Of a DNA stretch of 64,000 nucleotides, positions 36,867 through 45,942 are shown piece by piece. A program made the position numbers and the translations under genes. Positions within the stretch are counted from its first letter, which is position 1. Every line of letters begins with the position of its first letter. The stretch covers positions 1 through 64,000 of the forward strand of contig JACAAZ010000019.1 of the NCBI GenBank assembly GCA_013376995.1, written 5' to 3'. The notes beneath the pieces are model-generated. The model saw nothing but the letters and a program-made list of their open reading frames with translations. It was not told the origin of the DNA and did no database searches. The stretch is from Bacteroidota bacterium. Its GTDB lineage: Bacteria > Bacteroidota > Bacteroidia > Bacteroidales > UBA4417.

Positions 36867-39410
36867 TTACTCTTTAATAAACCTGGACAGCTGAGAGGTG
36901 CCATCCGGGTTGACCAGTTTAAGAATGTAAAGCCCTGAGGGCAGGTCCTGCAAATCAATATTCACCCTGTTGGTCACAATTTTGATAGAACTGCACAATA
37001 TACCGGTGCTGTTGAAAATTTCCGCAACTGATTTACAATTTCCTGAAGTAAGCTCCAGTATTATCCTATCCCTTGCAGGATTCGGATACAACCTGAATTC
37101 CGGTTTCAGGGTGGGATTGTCTAATCCCGTTATTGTCTGTCCTGTTATATACATTTTCACAAATGCCGGGTTCGTCAATGCATTCAAATCAACCAGGTAG
37201 GAATAAGTTGTATAACCAACGATTACCGGGTAAACTTTATACAGACCTGCAGGAAGAGAACTGAAGCTGAAATCTCCATTAGCATCAGTCTGGGTCCACT
37301 GAATTTGGTTATCCTGGTCATCCAGTAGCAGAATTTCCTGGTTGGCTGGGCTTACTGATTTGCCGGGATAACTCAATTGGCCGTTTATAGTGTAAGCACC
37401 TCCCAATAAAATGGAATATGGCTCAAGGTAAATTTCATAGCTGTATAGAGGTGAACCAAGGTTCAGCTGAGTGGCTGATTCCCAGTATATGAAACTTGTG
37501 AAGAAAGTTGGAAGATAAGTTGACGAGAATGGTCCATTTATGAGGGGAGATGCCTGCAGGTAATAATCTCCCGGGGCTACATTGGTAAAATGGAAGTACG
37601 AGTCAGGCCCGGGGCTTGTCTGTTGAATATTGACCGGCATCCCAAGGCTATCAATTTGAACGAGGTTGACAACTGCTTCCGTCAATGACTGGATATCAGC
37701 TATTACCTTGCCGGAAACGCCAGTGATTTGAGGCGCTATCAGCAATGAATCCGACTGGTTAGAGCAGCCCTGGGCAGTTGCAACGGTTAAGGTTACTATG
37801 TAATTCCCTGGAATTGTATAGGTTACCATGGGATTTTGAACACTTGAGGTTGAGCCATTGCCAAAATCCCAATTATATGAAACAATACCGGAAGTTGGAA
37901 GTGAAAGGTCGGTGAAATACACAGCTTCATACAAATGAGGTGTGGTGAATGTAAAGTCTGAATAAGGACTTCCATTTACAATAATTTGTTGGATAGTAGT
38001 TGCCGAACACCCGGCAGATGTTGTGATGGTTAGTTCAACTGAATAGGTTCCGGAATTGGTAAATGTATGTGATGGGTTTTGTAATGTGCTCACATTGGCG
38101 GAACCAGACCCAGGGTCTCCAAAATTCCAGTTCCAACCGGTCAGGCTGCTTCCGCCATTGGTTTGTGACAGGTCTGTAAATTGAACCGCGGTGCCGGAAC
38201 AGATTATCGCAGGGAAACTGAAAAAAGCAATGGGATTAGGGTTGATCGTTACAACATGTGTTACGGTTGTTGTGTTACCGGATGTATCAACAAATGTAAA
38301 TAGTACATTAAAACTGCCAGCAAAAGCATATAGATGCGTTGGATTCGACAGTACACTTACAGATCCATCTCCAAAATCCCAATTATATAAGGCAGCGCTG
38401 TTGGGATCTGCCAGGGCGGTAAACTGGGTAGGTTCTCCAAGGCACTGGCCTGTAAAAGTAAAATCAATAACTGCAGGCTGAATAGTCACCGGCCTGTAAA
38501 TAGTGTCCTGACAGCCATAACTATTAGTGGCAATTTCACGGACAGCATAATTTCCAGGGAGTGAATATGTATGTGTTGGGTTCTGGAGTGTACTTATATT
38601 ATTGACTCCCGAGGCCTGGTCTCCAAAATCCCAGTTCCATCCGGTTATTGTTCCTATGCCAATGCATACAGACGCATCGGTAAATTGAACAGCTTGGTTT
38701 TGAGTTTGTCCGGAATAATTAAAATTTGCAACGGGAGGCTGGCTAATGGATATTGTCTGCGTGGTACTGCTCCCACAGCTATCTAGATTAGCCTGGTTTT
38801 CAATGACCTGTACAGATAGAGAAACATTGTAGTTACCAGGAGAACTGTAAGTATGGCTAACATTTGGGTTGTTTGGATAAAGCACTCGTTGCACATGGCC
38901 ATCTCCGAAATTCCAGTCCCATACATTTATAAAACCTGTTGGTGTAACTGCCAGGCTAGTGAAATTAACCGGCTGGCCCTGGCACGTTTGTGGTGCTATC
39001 GAAAAGGTGGAAGTTGGTGGCTGGTAAATTTCAACAGTATTTGAAACACTGTTTGACTGGCCCAGTGAATTGGTTACTGTTAGAAAAACCGTATAATTTC
39101 CTGGAGTTGAAAAAATATGCATGGGATTTTGCAGCACACTGACATTGTTTGCACCTGAATTTGGATCTCCAAAGTTCCAGCTCCATGAAACTATTGAAGA
39201 ACCAGATGGTGTCGTCGACAGGTCCTCAAAGATTGTACTGACGCCCTGGCAAGGTCTAAGCCACCAGAAACCAGCTGTTGGTGAAAGCGGGTTAGAATTA
39301 CTGACCTGGCGTAAAACTGATGCGCACATTCCTTTTACCGGACACGCATTTATTACAACCAGAAAAAAAAGAGCAGTGACAAGAATAAGTCGGGATACAA
39401 AAAATTTCAT
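36867..39410 (-). CDS. PKD-repeat T9SS-secreted surface protein
   Basis: The start at 39408-39410 gives MKFFVSRLILVTALFFLVVINA, a clean signal peptide; an upstream in-frame codon at 39473 would add 21 residues. The 847-residue protein then has six PKD domains marked by WSWNFGD, WDWNFGD, WNWDFGD, YNWDFGD, WNWNFGD and YNWDFGN (residues ~50-550). After these come a beta-sandwich pair (~560-745) resembling carboxypeptidase-regulatory modules and a T9SS sorting domain (~770-847: FRLYPNPARDRIILEL...LPSGLYILKLV). It is likely an adhesin or extracellular-matrix protein. It lies between two paralogous lipoproteins, suggesting a functional unit. Confidence 0.88.
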   Translation of the reverse strand: MKFFVSRLILVTALFFLVVINACPVKGMCASVLRQVSNSNPLSPTAGFWWLRPCQGVSTIFEDLSTTPSGSSIVSWSWNFGDPNSGANNVSVLQNPMHIFSTPGNYTVFLTVTNSLGQSNSVSNTVEIYQPPTSTFSIAPQTCQGQPVNFTSLAVTPTGFINVWDWNFGDGHVQRVLYPNNPNVSHTYSSPGNYNVSLSVQVIENQANLDSCGSSTTQTISISQPPVANFNYSGQTQNQAVQFTDASVCIGIGTITGWNWDFGDQASGVNNISTLQNPTHTYSLPGNYAVREIATNSYGCQDTIYRPVTIQPAVIDFTFTGQCLGEPTQFTALADPNSAALYNWDFGDGSVSVLSNPTHLYAFAGSFNVLFTFVDTSGNTTTVTHVVTINPNPIAFFSFPAIICSGTAVQFTDLSQTNGGSSLTGWNWNFGDPGSGSANVSTLQNPSHTFTNSGTYSVELTITTSAGCSATTIQQIIVNGSPYSDFTFTTPHLYEAVYFTDLSLPTSGIVSYNWDFGNGSTSSVQNPMVTYTIPGNYIVTLTVATAQGCSNQSDSLLIAPQITGVSGKVIADIQSLTEAVVNLVQIDSLGMPVNIQQTSPGPDSYFHFTNVAPGDYYLQASPLINGPFSSTYLPTFFTSFIYWESATQLNLGSPLYSYEIYLEPYSILLGGAYTINGQLSYPGKSVSPANQEILLLDDQDNQIQWTQTDANGDFSFSSLPAGLYKVYPVIVGYTTYSYLVDLNALTNPAFVKMYITGQTITGLDNPTLKPEFRLYPNPARDRIILELTSGNCKSVAEIFNSTGILCSSIKIVTNRVNIDLQDLPSGLYILKLVNPDGTSQLSRFIKE

Positions 39411-39524
39411 AGCAGATAAATTATTTTTGATCAAAGAGAGGTGGTGAAACAAATGTATAAAAAAGGCATACATTATTATGCCATTATATCAGAAGAACTT
39501 TCTTTGATGCTGAATGAGAAGATT

Positions 39525-40166
39525 TTATTGTTCAGAAACCATGTAATTTAGCAAGGTCTTCTCGTTCACCAGATTACCATCAATGGTTATTATCTTGACA
39601 ATTCCAACACCGGGTTGTATGATCCTGGTGAAATTCCCTCTTTTAAACTGGTAGCAATTTTCGAAATCGCCTATTTCAGTATGGATTATTCCATCATAAA
39701 CAGAAGCTTCTCCCGGGAAAACCATATCACCAGAGATTTCATACCAATCCCAGGCAGGCCCATCCGGGACAGGGTAGAACAAAATTGTTTTTTCAGGGCA
39801 GGCTGTTGTTCTTTCAGGTACCATTCCATTGATATTCAGCTTGTAAACCGTATCATTCTGAGTGCAAAGCTGATTTCCGTCACTCAACTTCCACCAGTAA
39901 TCTGATCCGGATTTTTCAGCAGAGACTACAAATATTGAGGATCTGCCGGCAGATTTCAGTATTCCGTTTTCCCAGGTGCTGTCAGCATAATTCCAGGAAA
40001 GACCGAGTTGAAAAGGAATCATGCCCTCGCTGTGGGCGAGAAGGCTTTCCATTTTAACAAAGGATTGGCCATATGGGCAACCTGAATAAGGATTTTCAGT
40101 GGTTTTCTCTTTTTTGCAAGCCGAAAAAAGAAGTAACAAGACGAAAAGTGATAGAAAATACTTCAT
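39525..40166 (-). CDS. Putative lipoprotein, paralog of the gene at 36148
   Basis: The 213-residue protein begins MKYFLSLFVLLLLFSACKKE, a strong lipoprotein signal (lipobox FSAC). The body shares CPYGQSF, GMIPFQLGLSWNYADSTWENG, KSGSDYWW and CPEK with the lipoprotein at 36148-36810. No known domain was recognised. It lies 114 nt upstream of the PKD protein on the same strand, so the order is lipoprotein, PKD protein, lipoprotein. The family could be surface-exposed and anchor or chaperone the PKD protein, but that is inference from position. Confidence 0.78.
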   Translation of the reverse strand: MKYFLSLFVLLLLFSACKKEKTTENPYSGCPYGQSFVKMESLLAHSEGMIPFQLGLSWNYADSTWENGILKSAGRSSIFVVSAEKSGSDYWWKLSDGNQLCTQNDTVYKLNINGMVPERTTACPEKTILFYPVPDGPAWDWYEISGDMVFPGEASVYDGIIHTEIGDFENCYQFKRGNFTRIIQPGVGIVKIITIDGNLVNEKTLLNYMVSEQ

Positions 40167-40336
40167 GGAGGGAAGATTTAAGAATTGAATAATAGAAAGG
40201 CTATTTGCAACTATAAAGATAGGGTAATGTCGGCTTTAATCCCTTATTAACTGAAGAATTACTACTCATCAATTAACTCAAACCCAACTGCCAGTAGATG
40301 ATTTTGAAAAATTTTAGGAAATCAGTAAGGAATTGA

Positions 40337-41617
40337 TCATAGATTTTTCACAACGAATTGTGCAGTTACCCTGCTGCGCATTTCAAGCAATATACTTTTA
40401 CCATCTTCCATAACCCTGTCAATGGTGGCCTGGTCGTAATGCCGTATGGTGATTAGCTCCAGATTTGTATTGTACCGAATTTTATACTTCTTTTCCAATT
40501 CTTTGAAGAGTTGTTTAAGGCGGCGTTCATTATTGTCAACACAAACTGAGAAACTAAGTGCAGTGTTTTGCATGAGGTGGATATGAACATTGGTTTCAGC
40601 AAAAACAGCCAGGATCTCGCTGAGGTTTTGTTCATCAATAAAAGAGAAATCCCGCGGAGAAATGGAGATCAGCACCTGGTCAACTTTGAAGATAAAAGAG
40701 GGGATTAGACTATCGGATGAAGTATTCTGGTGGATAATGGTTCCTTCTGCCTCAGGCTCCACGAAAGATCTTATCAACAGGGGTATATCCTTGTTTTGAA
40801 GAGGTTTGATGGTCTTCGGGTGGATGATAGTAGCTCCATAATATGAAAGTTCCATGGCTTCACGGAAAGATATTGCAGCCAGTTTTTCTGTCTTACTGAA
40901 ATACTTTGGATCTGCATTCAACAATCCCGGAACATCCTTCCAGATAATCATTTCTTCAGCATCCAGGGCATAGGAAAAAATGGCTGCCGTATAATCAGAA
41001 CCTTCTCTTCCTAGCGTTGTGGTTTCAGTATTTGAAGTAGAGCCCAGGAATCCCTGCGTCAGAAAGACTGTATTTGAATCTTTATGATCAAGCTCAGGCA
41101 TAATAGCCCGCCTGATTAGAGATGCAGAAGTTGACCAGTCCACTTTTCCCTCCCTCCAGGTGTCATCTGTGCGTATGAGGTTCCTGACATCCAACCATTC
41201 CGTATCACGCTTTTCTGATTGGAGGAACTCGTGTACTATGGTTGTGGAAATGAGTTCTCCAAGGCTAACGACCTGGTCGTAGTCACGATCAAAATTACCG
41301 GAAGGTGGAATGCAGGTCAGGCTGCGCAATTCGGTAAACCAGTTTTGCAGGCGTTGAAAAACCGGGCTTCCGGGATCAGTAAAGAGTTCACTTGTGATAC
41401 CATTGTGATAATTCTCAATGGTCCGGATATCTTCGTCAAGGAGTGCAGGGTTGTTATACCAGTCGTCGACAACTTTTTCCAGGGCATTGGTGGTTTTTCC
41501 CATCGCTGAAACTACCACCAGCAATGGTTCCTTCCCGAAATTATTGAGGATCACTGAAACATTTCTGACAGCCATTGCATCCTTCACTGATGCCCCACCG
41601 AATTTGAAGACTTTCAT
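40337..41617 (-). CDS. Aspartate kinase
   Basis: The 426-residue enzyme phosphorylates aspartate, the first step toward lysine, threonine and methionine. It starts MKVFKFGGASVKDA (kinase nucleotide motif), has VVVSAMGKTTNALE, TLGREGSDYTAA near residue 205 (substrate binding) and WKDVPGLLNADPK near 230. A C-terminal ACT-like regulatory region lies at ~305-426. It is monofunctional, with no fused homoserine dehydrogenase. The promoter element TATTTTTG lies at 41641-41648, and its upstream region contains the inverted copy of the palindromic repeat array. Confidence 0.93.
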   Translation of the reverse strand: MKVFKFGGASVKDAMAVRNVSVILNNFGKEPLLVVVSAMGKTTNALEKVVDDWYNNPALLDEDIRTIENYHNGITSELFTDPGSPVFQRLQNWFTELRSLTCIPPSGNFDRDYDQVVSLGELISTTIVHEFLQSEKRDTEWLDVRNLIRTDDTWREGKVDWSTSASLIRRAIMPELDHKDSNTVFLTQGFLGSTSNTETTTLGREGSDYTAAIFSYALDAEEMIIWKDVPGLLNADPKYFSKTEKLAAISFREAMELSYYGATIIHPKTIKPLQNKDIPLLIRSFVEPEAEGTIIHQNTSSDSLIPSFIFKVDQVLISISPRDFSFIDEQNLSEILAVFAETNVHIHLMQNTALSFSVCVDNNERRLKQLFKELEKKYKIRYNTNLELITIRHYDQATIDRVMEDGKSILLEMRSRVTAQFVVKNL

Positions 41618-41640
41618 TGTGTATCACTTAATTAATATCG

Positions 41641-41648
41641 CAAAAATA
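41641..41648 (-). promoter_or_regulatory. TAnnTTTG promoter element of aspartate kinase
   Basis: On the minus strand TATTTTTG matches the -7 consensus of the Bacteroidota primary sigma factor, 23 nt upstream of the ATG. That gives a predicted leader of about 17 nt. No convincing -33 TTTG is present. Confidence 0.5.
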
Positions 41649-41787
41649 ATATATTTGTTTGACGGATGGAGATGGGGGAAGAGGACATGGAGACAAGGGG
41701 AAGGGGAGATGGGGGATCATTCAGTAGTCATTCCATAGTCAAACAGTTGTCATTCGATAGTCAGTCCATAGTTGTTCACATATGAAG
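41649..41787. other. Low-complexity segment upstream of aspartate kinase
   Basis: This contains a G/A-rich run (41666-41716) and then short phased repeats: GTCATTCCATAGTC at 41727-41740 recurs with one change at 41749-41762. It leads directly into the 7/25-nt array. No gene was seen. Confidence 0.5.
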
Positions 41788-41872
41788 ACAAAAGACAAAT
41801 CCGTCAGTTGACGGAAAAGACAAAAGACAAAAGGAAAAAGACAAAAGAAAAATCCGCCTCAGACAGAAAATA
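41788..41872. repeat. Second 7/25-nt palindromic array, inverted relative to 5108-5390
   Basis: On the plus strand the units are ACAAAAG heptamers and one intact 25-nt unit at 41795-41819 with core TCCGTCAGTTGACGGA. Three further ACAAAAG-type heptamers and one GAAAAAG follow, and a decayed 25-nt unit ends the run at 41848-41872. These are the reverse complements of the units near ksgA, with the same phase rule. The array lies between divergent aspartate kinase and fbp. Confidence 0.75.
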
Positions 41873-41895
41873 TAGACTCTGATTGAACAGCTTTT

Positions 41896-42049
41896 CTGCC
41901 TACTGCCTATTGCCTGCTGCTTCCAGCTTACTGCCACCTGCATAACGCCTCCTGTCTCCTGTCTCCTACTTCCTACTTCCTACTTCCTACCTCTTACTTC
42001 CTACCTCCTACAAACCAAGAACTAATATCCAATAACCAATAACCCATCC
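41896..42049 (+). repeat. Heptanucleotide-phased array abutting fbp
   Basis: These 154 nt divide exactly into 22 heptamers with no slip, ending at the base before the fbp ATG at 42050. The repeats drift through CTGCCTA (from 41896), CTGTCTC, CTACTTC (three identical copies at 41966-41986), CTACCTC and then CCAATAA. Purine is nearly absent on this strand for the first 110 nt. It would be the 5' leader of fbp or contain its promoter; no TAnnTTTG was found inside. Confidence 0.78.
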
Positions 42050-43069
42050 ATGAAGACCCTCGTAGAATTCATCAATGACAAACAGGTTGAATATCCCGGA
42101 GCTACAGGGGAATTTACCCGATTATTGAACGATATAACTATAGCTGCAAAGATTGTAAACAGGGAAATCAGGATTGCAGGGCTTGCAGATATTAACGGCT
42201 TGCATGGAACGACCAATATACAAGGTGAAGAACAGAAAAAGCTTGATGTATTTGCAAATACTCATTTCATTGAAGCACTGAAGCATGGTGGACAATGCGC
42301 CGCTATTGCTTCTGAAGAAAATGAAGACCTGATCATCTTTGGGAATCCCTACTCCCAGAAAGGTAAGTATGTAGTTGCCATGGACCCCGTGGATGGTTCA
42401 AGCAATATAGAAGTCAACATTCCCATTGGTACTATATTTTCAGTTTTCAAGCGCATCACTAAAGAAGGCAGGCCAGCCACAGTAGATGATCTTTTGCAAC
42501 CGGGGCGGGAGATGGTAGCTGCCGGGTACGTTCTTTATGGAAGTTCTACTACAATGGTTTATACTACCGGGAATGGTGTGAACGGCTTTACCTATGACCC
42601 TTCAGTGGGGCTGTTTTTCCTTTCCCATCCTGATATGAAGCTTCCTGATGAAGGGAACACCTATTCCATCAATGAGGCGAATTATAATTATTTTCCGGAA
42701 GGGGTAAAGCGCTTCTTAAATTATTGCCAGGAAGATGATAAGCCTACTCACCGTCCATACAGCACAAGGTATGTTGGCTCGCTGGTAGCGGATGTCCACA
42801 GGAATATGATGAGGGGAGGGATCTTTATCTATCCGGGCAACCAGAAGAATCCGATGGGGAAGCTGCGTTTGCTTTATGAATGTGCACCCATGGCATTTAT
42901 TATTGAACAGGCTGGAGGCAAAGCATCGGATGGTTTCAAGCCGATCCTGGATATTGAGCCGTATGATATCCACCAGCGTACACCGTTATTCATTGGCTCG
43001 AGGCATATGGTGGAAAAGGCTGAGGAGTTTATGAAGGAATATTCAAGGGAACTTGCTGATTTTCGATGA
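42050..43069 (+). CDS. fbp: Fructose-1,6-bisphosphatase, class I
   Basis: The 339-residue enzyme hydrolyses fructose-1,6-bisphosphate to fructose-6-phosphate in gluconeogenesis. It has GEEQKKLDVFAN, the metal-binding ASEENED and AMDPVDGSSNIEVNIPIGTIF near residues 108-128, and RYVGSLVADVHRNMMRGGIFIYP with KLRLLYECAPMAFIIEQAGG near the C-terminus. Length and N-terminus are normal. It is transcribed alone. With a PPi-type phosphofructokinase, which works in both directions, the cell has two routes between the same two metabolites. Confidence 0.96.
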   Translation: MKTLVEFINDKQVEYPGATGEFTRLLNDITIAAKIVNREIRIAGLADINGLHGTTNIQGEEQKKLDVFANTHFIEALKHGGQCAAIASEENEDLIIFGNPYSQKGKYVVAMDPVDGSSNIEVNIPIGTIFSVFKRITKEGRPATVDDLLQPGREMVAAGYVLYGSSTTMVYTTGNGVNGFTYDPSVGLFFLSHPDMKLPDEGNTYSINEANYNYFPEGVKRFLNYCQEDDKPTHRPYSTRYVGSLVADVHRNMMRGGIFIYPGNQKNPMGKLRLLYECAPMAFIIEQAGGKASDGFKPILDIEPYDIHQRTPLFIGSRHMVEKAEEFMKEYSRELADFR

Positions 43070-43094
43070 CACAAGTTCGGTTTCTAATTCTGAA

Positions 43095-43200
43095 GATGGA
43101 ACGCTGATTACGCTGAACCGCCTATCGGCGGACACGGATTCACGCTGATTTTATCCGTTTTATCCGCGTACGTATTCGCGTAGTCCGCGTTCTATTTTCC
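43095..43200. repeat. Intergenic repeat of the ACGCTGATT/ATCCGCG type
   Basis: The gap between fbp and the response regulator holds AACGCTGATTACGCTGA, a small hairpin CCGCC-TATC-GGCGG, CACGGATTCACGCTGATT, two TTTTATCCG copies, and CGCGTACG/CGCGTAGTCCGCG. It is a patchwork of short words repeated imperfectly. A shorter relative (AATCAGCGCAATCTG) occurs near 60299. It may act as a convergent-gene spacer; function is unknown. Confidence 0.55.
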
Positions 43201-43214
43201 TGGCTGATTTTTCT

Positions 43215-43844
43215 CTAGAAATCCAGCAATCCTGCTGCCGCCGCCGTTTTAATCAGTATAGCAGTATTCTTGGCATTGAACTTTACCAATAGATTTTTCC
43301 GGTGGGTATCTACTGTCCAGGAACTGATAAAGAGTTTGTCGGCAATTTCCTGGTTGGTATGACCATCTGCTATCAGCCGCAGGACCTCTATTTCCCTGCG
43401 TGTGAGGACCGGCAAATTACCAACCGGTGTAGATTTGCCTTTCAATAAGGCCTCAACCAGGGGACTGACATATTGATTGCCGTTTACCACCTGCTGAATG
43501 GCTTCTACGATCTCTTCGGTATCTGAACTTTTAAGAATAAATCCCAACGCCCCGTTTTGAAGGGCCTGCTCTACAACATGCCTCTGTTCTATGGACGTAA
43601 TGACGAGGATATGCATTCCCGGGAAACGGGTAGTTGCCTGCTGACAAAACTCAATCCCGCTTATATCAGGCAGGTTTATGTCGAGCAGGATAATAGCAGG
43701 TTTATTCCCGTTTAGGAAAGCAAGGCCGTCGTGCCCTGTAGTAACACTATGACAATTAAAATCCGGTAGTTGAGAATGAATAAGCGTCGTCAGGCTTTCA
43801 CTCACAATAGGGTGATCTTCAACAATCAGCGCGATTTTCTGCAT
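43215..43844 (-). CDS. NarL/LuxR-type response regulator
   Basis: The 209-residue protein has a receiver domain (residues 1-120; acidic pocket E9/D10, phospho-acceptor Asp55 in LLDINLPD, Lys in LKSSD near 104) and a LuxR-type helix-turn-helix (~143-205, LTRREIEVLRLIADGHTNQEIADKLFISSWTVDTHRKNL). It should be phosphorylated by the TPR kinase immediately upstream on the same strand (28-nt gap). Targets are unknown; the secreted-protein cluster on the other side of the kinase is a candidate by position. Confidence 0.94.
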   Translation of the reverse strand: MQKIALIVEDHPIVSESLTTLIHSQLPDFNCHSVTTGHDGLAFLNGNKPAIILLDINLPDISGIEFCQQATTRFPGMHILVITSIEQRHVVEQALQNGALGFILKSSDTEEIVEAIQQVVNGNQYVSPLVEALLKGKSTPVGNLPVLTRREIEVLRLIADGHTNQEIADKLFISSWTVDTHRKNLLVKFNAKNTAILIKTAAAAGLLDF

Positions 43845-43872
43845 CTCTGTTTACCAGGAGAGGTAAGGGATG

Positions 43873-45810
43873 CTAAGATAATAAAAATTCAACGGTTGCT
43901 TCGGTTCCTTCAGAGGGTTTACTCCAGATCTCAAATTTTCCATTATTAGCGGCTACACGGTCGCGGATGCTCTCAAGCCCTTTTCCCCCTGACGATTTCA
44001 ATGAAGTGTCAAATCCTTTGCCGTTATCCATCACCTGTATGCAAAGCCGGGAACTCTCTGATATCAGTTGAAGATTTATACTCTGTGCTTCAGAATGTTT
44101 CAGGGCATTGTTCACCAGTTCTTGCCCGATGCGGTAAACAGTAATTTCAAGTTCGGAGGAGTAACGGCCTTCTTCTCCAAAAAACTGGAAATCAATCCCT
44201 GGCAAATCTTCTGTCCGCATTCTTGAAATGAAATCCTCGAAAGCTGCTTTCAACCCATAATGGACAAGTGTTTCAGGCATCATATTATGAGCTACCCTTC
44301 TTAATTCTGTGATGGAATGATCCAATAGTTTAATGGCATGGTCGAAAGCCTGGGCATTCTCCTCGGTAATAATGGAATTTCCTTTCATAGCGGACAGATT
44401 GATTTTGACTCCTGACAGTAACCCGCCAAGTCCGTCGTGCAGATCGCGTGCCATGCGGCTTCGCTCTGCCTCTTCTCCTTGCAGGACGGATCGGGTAGCT
44501 ATCAGTTGTCGTTCTTTTTCAAGTTCCTGAATATGCTGTTCTTTAATTCGGATAGTTTGTTCTGTAATGATTCGGTTGTTGCGGATATTCTTGAAAATGA
44601 AGAAACCTATTATCGTCATGAGGAATACCAGACACGTCAAGGTTAGGATCAGGAAGTTCTTTTCCCTCTTTTCCGAAGTCAGCTTGAGTATTTCTTTTTC
44701 TTTTTTCTCTGACTGGTATTTGGTCTCTAGTTCGAAGAGGCTCCGTGCTTTCTCGGCATTTACCAGGGAATCCCTGATGGTCATGTATTTAAGGTAATAC
44801 TTATAAGCATTCTTAAAATCGTTGGCTGAGGCATAGGTTTGAGCCATGGCTTCGTACAGGTACTGAATGCCATCCAGGAAATGATTATCCAATCCTATTT
44901 TCATCGACTCCAGGTAACAATTCGTAGACAAGTCATACTTCTTAAGCTTGAAATATGTTTTTCCAAGTGTATATAAGGTCCCGTTAATGTTGTTCAGGTT
45001 ATTGTTCTGCCGGTAATATGAAAGCGCATCCAGTATATATGGCAGTGCTTTGGATGGTTGATCCAATTTATTATAGACAGATCCGATGTTTACAAAGCCA
45101 TTGATCATCAAAGGTTTATAATTGATTTTCCTGCAAAGGTCCACGGATTTCTCAAGGTATTTGATGGCAGTGGCAAAGTCAACAGCTCTCTGGGCTAAGG
45201 TGCGGGTCTCACAAAATTCCCTTGAACTGTGTAATGTTCCTATGTGGCTGTAACACTTGGCAATATTCAAGGTGTCGTTTAACTGGAGATAAGTGTCAAG
45301 CGCTTTGGTATAATACTGTAATGATTTATTGAATATCTCCTGGTAAGAATATACTACACCTAGCTCATCGGTCAATTCAGCAATCCTGCGAAGATCTTTT
45401 CGTTGTTCTTCAATCTTAAGGCAGGTGAGATAGCATACCCCTTGATTTTTATAATCCTCCAGGGTTCCATAATATCTACCTGTCATTTGCATAGAGCGGG
45501 AAATCCATAAAAGGTCCTTCAGCCTGAGCGAGGCATCAAGGGCCTTAAATGAATAATATTTCAGAGAGTCATAATGAGATGACTGGTATTCACGGGCTTT
45601 AATTAGAAAAACTGAGATTCTTGCAGTGTCTTTGACATACCCGGTTCTGGAAGGACTAAGTGCCGGGTTTCCTGTCATAATTGGATTCACTATCTTCAGT
45701 ATGGAATCCATTTCCTGGGATCTAACATTCAGGATGAAGAACAGGACAATGAAGCAAGTCAAACTAATTGACTTTATCATGCCGGGAATGTGGTTGGTTG
45801 GAATCTTCAT
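43873..45810 (-). CDS. TPR-sensor histidine kinase (HisKA_3 / DegS-NarX type)
   Basis: The 645-residue protein has an N-terminal signal or membrane segment (~11-32), TPR repeats in the periplasm (~85-360, for example YYTKALDTYLQLNDTLNIAKCYSHIGTLH), a transmembrane helix near 390-410 (FLILTLTCLVFLMTIIGFFIF), a coiled coil, a HisKA_3 motif RSRMARDLHDGLGG with the phospho-His near 455, and an HATPase domain to the end (ELVNNALKHSEA, DNGKGFD). The ATG at 45810 or the one ten codons later (45780, giving MIKSISLTCFIV) could both start it. It pairs with the response regulator downstream. Confidence 0.92.
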   Translation of the reverse strand: MKIPTNHIPGMIKSISLTCFIVLFFILNVRSQEMDSILKIVNPIMTGNPALSPSRTGYVKDTARISVFLIKAREYQSSHYDSLKYYSFKALDASLRLKDLLWISRSMQMTGRYYGTLEDYKNQGVCYLTCLKIEEQRKDLRRIAELTDELGVVYSYQEIFNKSLQYYTKALDTYLQLNDTLNIAKCYSHIGTLHSSREFCETRTLAQRAVDFATAIKYLEKSVDLCRKINYKPLMINGFVNIGSVYNKLDQPSKALPYILDALSYYRQNNNLNNINGTLYTLGKTYFKLKKYDLSTNCYLESMKIGLDNHFLDGIQYLYEAMAQTYASANDFKNAYKYYLKYMTIRDSLVNAEKARSLFELETKYQSEKKEKEILKLTSEKREKNFLILTLTCLVFLMTIIGFFIFKNIRNNRIITEQTIRIKEQHIQELEKERQLIATRSVLQGEEAERSRMARDLHDGLGGLLSGVKINLSAMKGNSIITEENAQAFDHAIKLLDHSITELRRVAHNMMPETLVHYGLKAAFEDFISRMRTEDLPGIDFQFFGEEGRYSSELEITVYRIGQELVNNALKHSEAQSINLQLISESSRLCIQVMDNGKGFDTSLKSSGGKGLESIRDRVAANNGKFEIWSKPSEGTEATVEFLLS

Positions 45811-45942
45811 TTCAATACAAATCTAAGGACCAGGCTGGCCATAAAAATCCCCTTTTACAGGGATTATTACTGCCACGTTTGTCGGTATATTTACATATTC
45901 TTAATATACTTTCTTGTCATAACAAATTAACGCATTTTCCTT

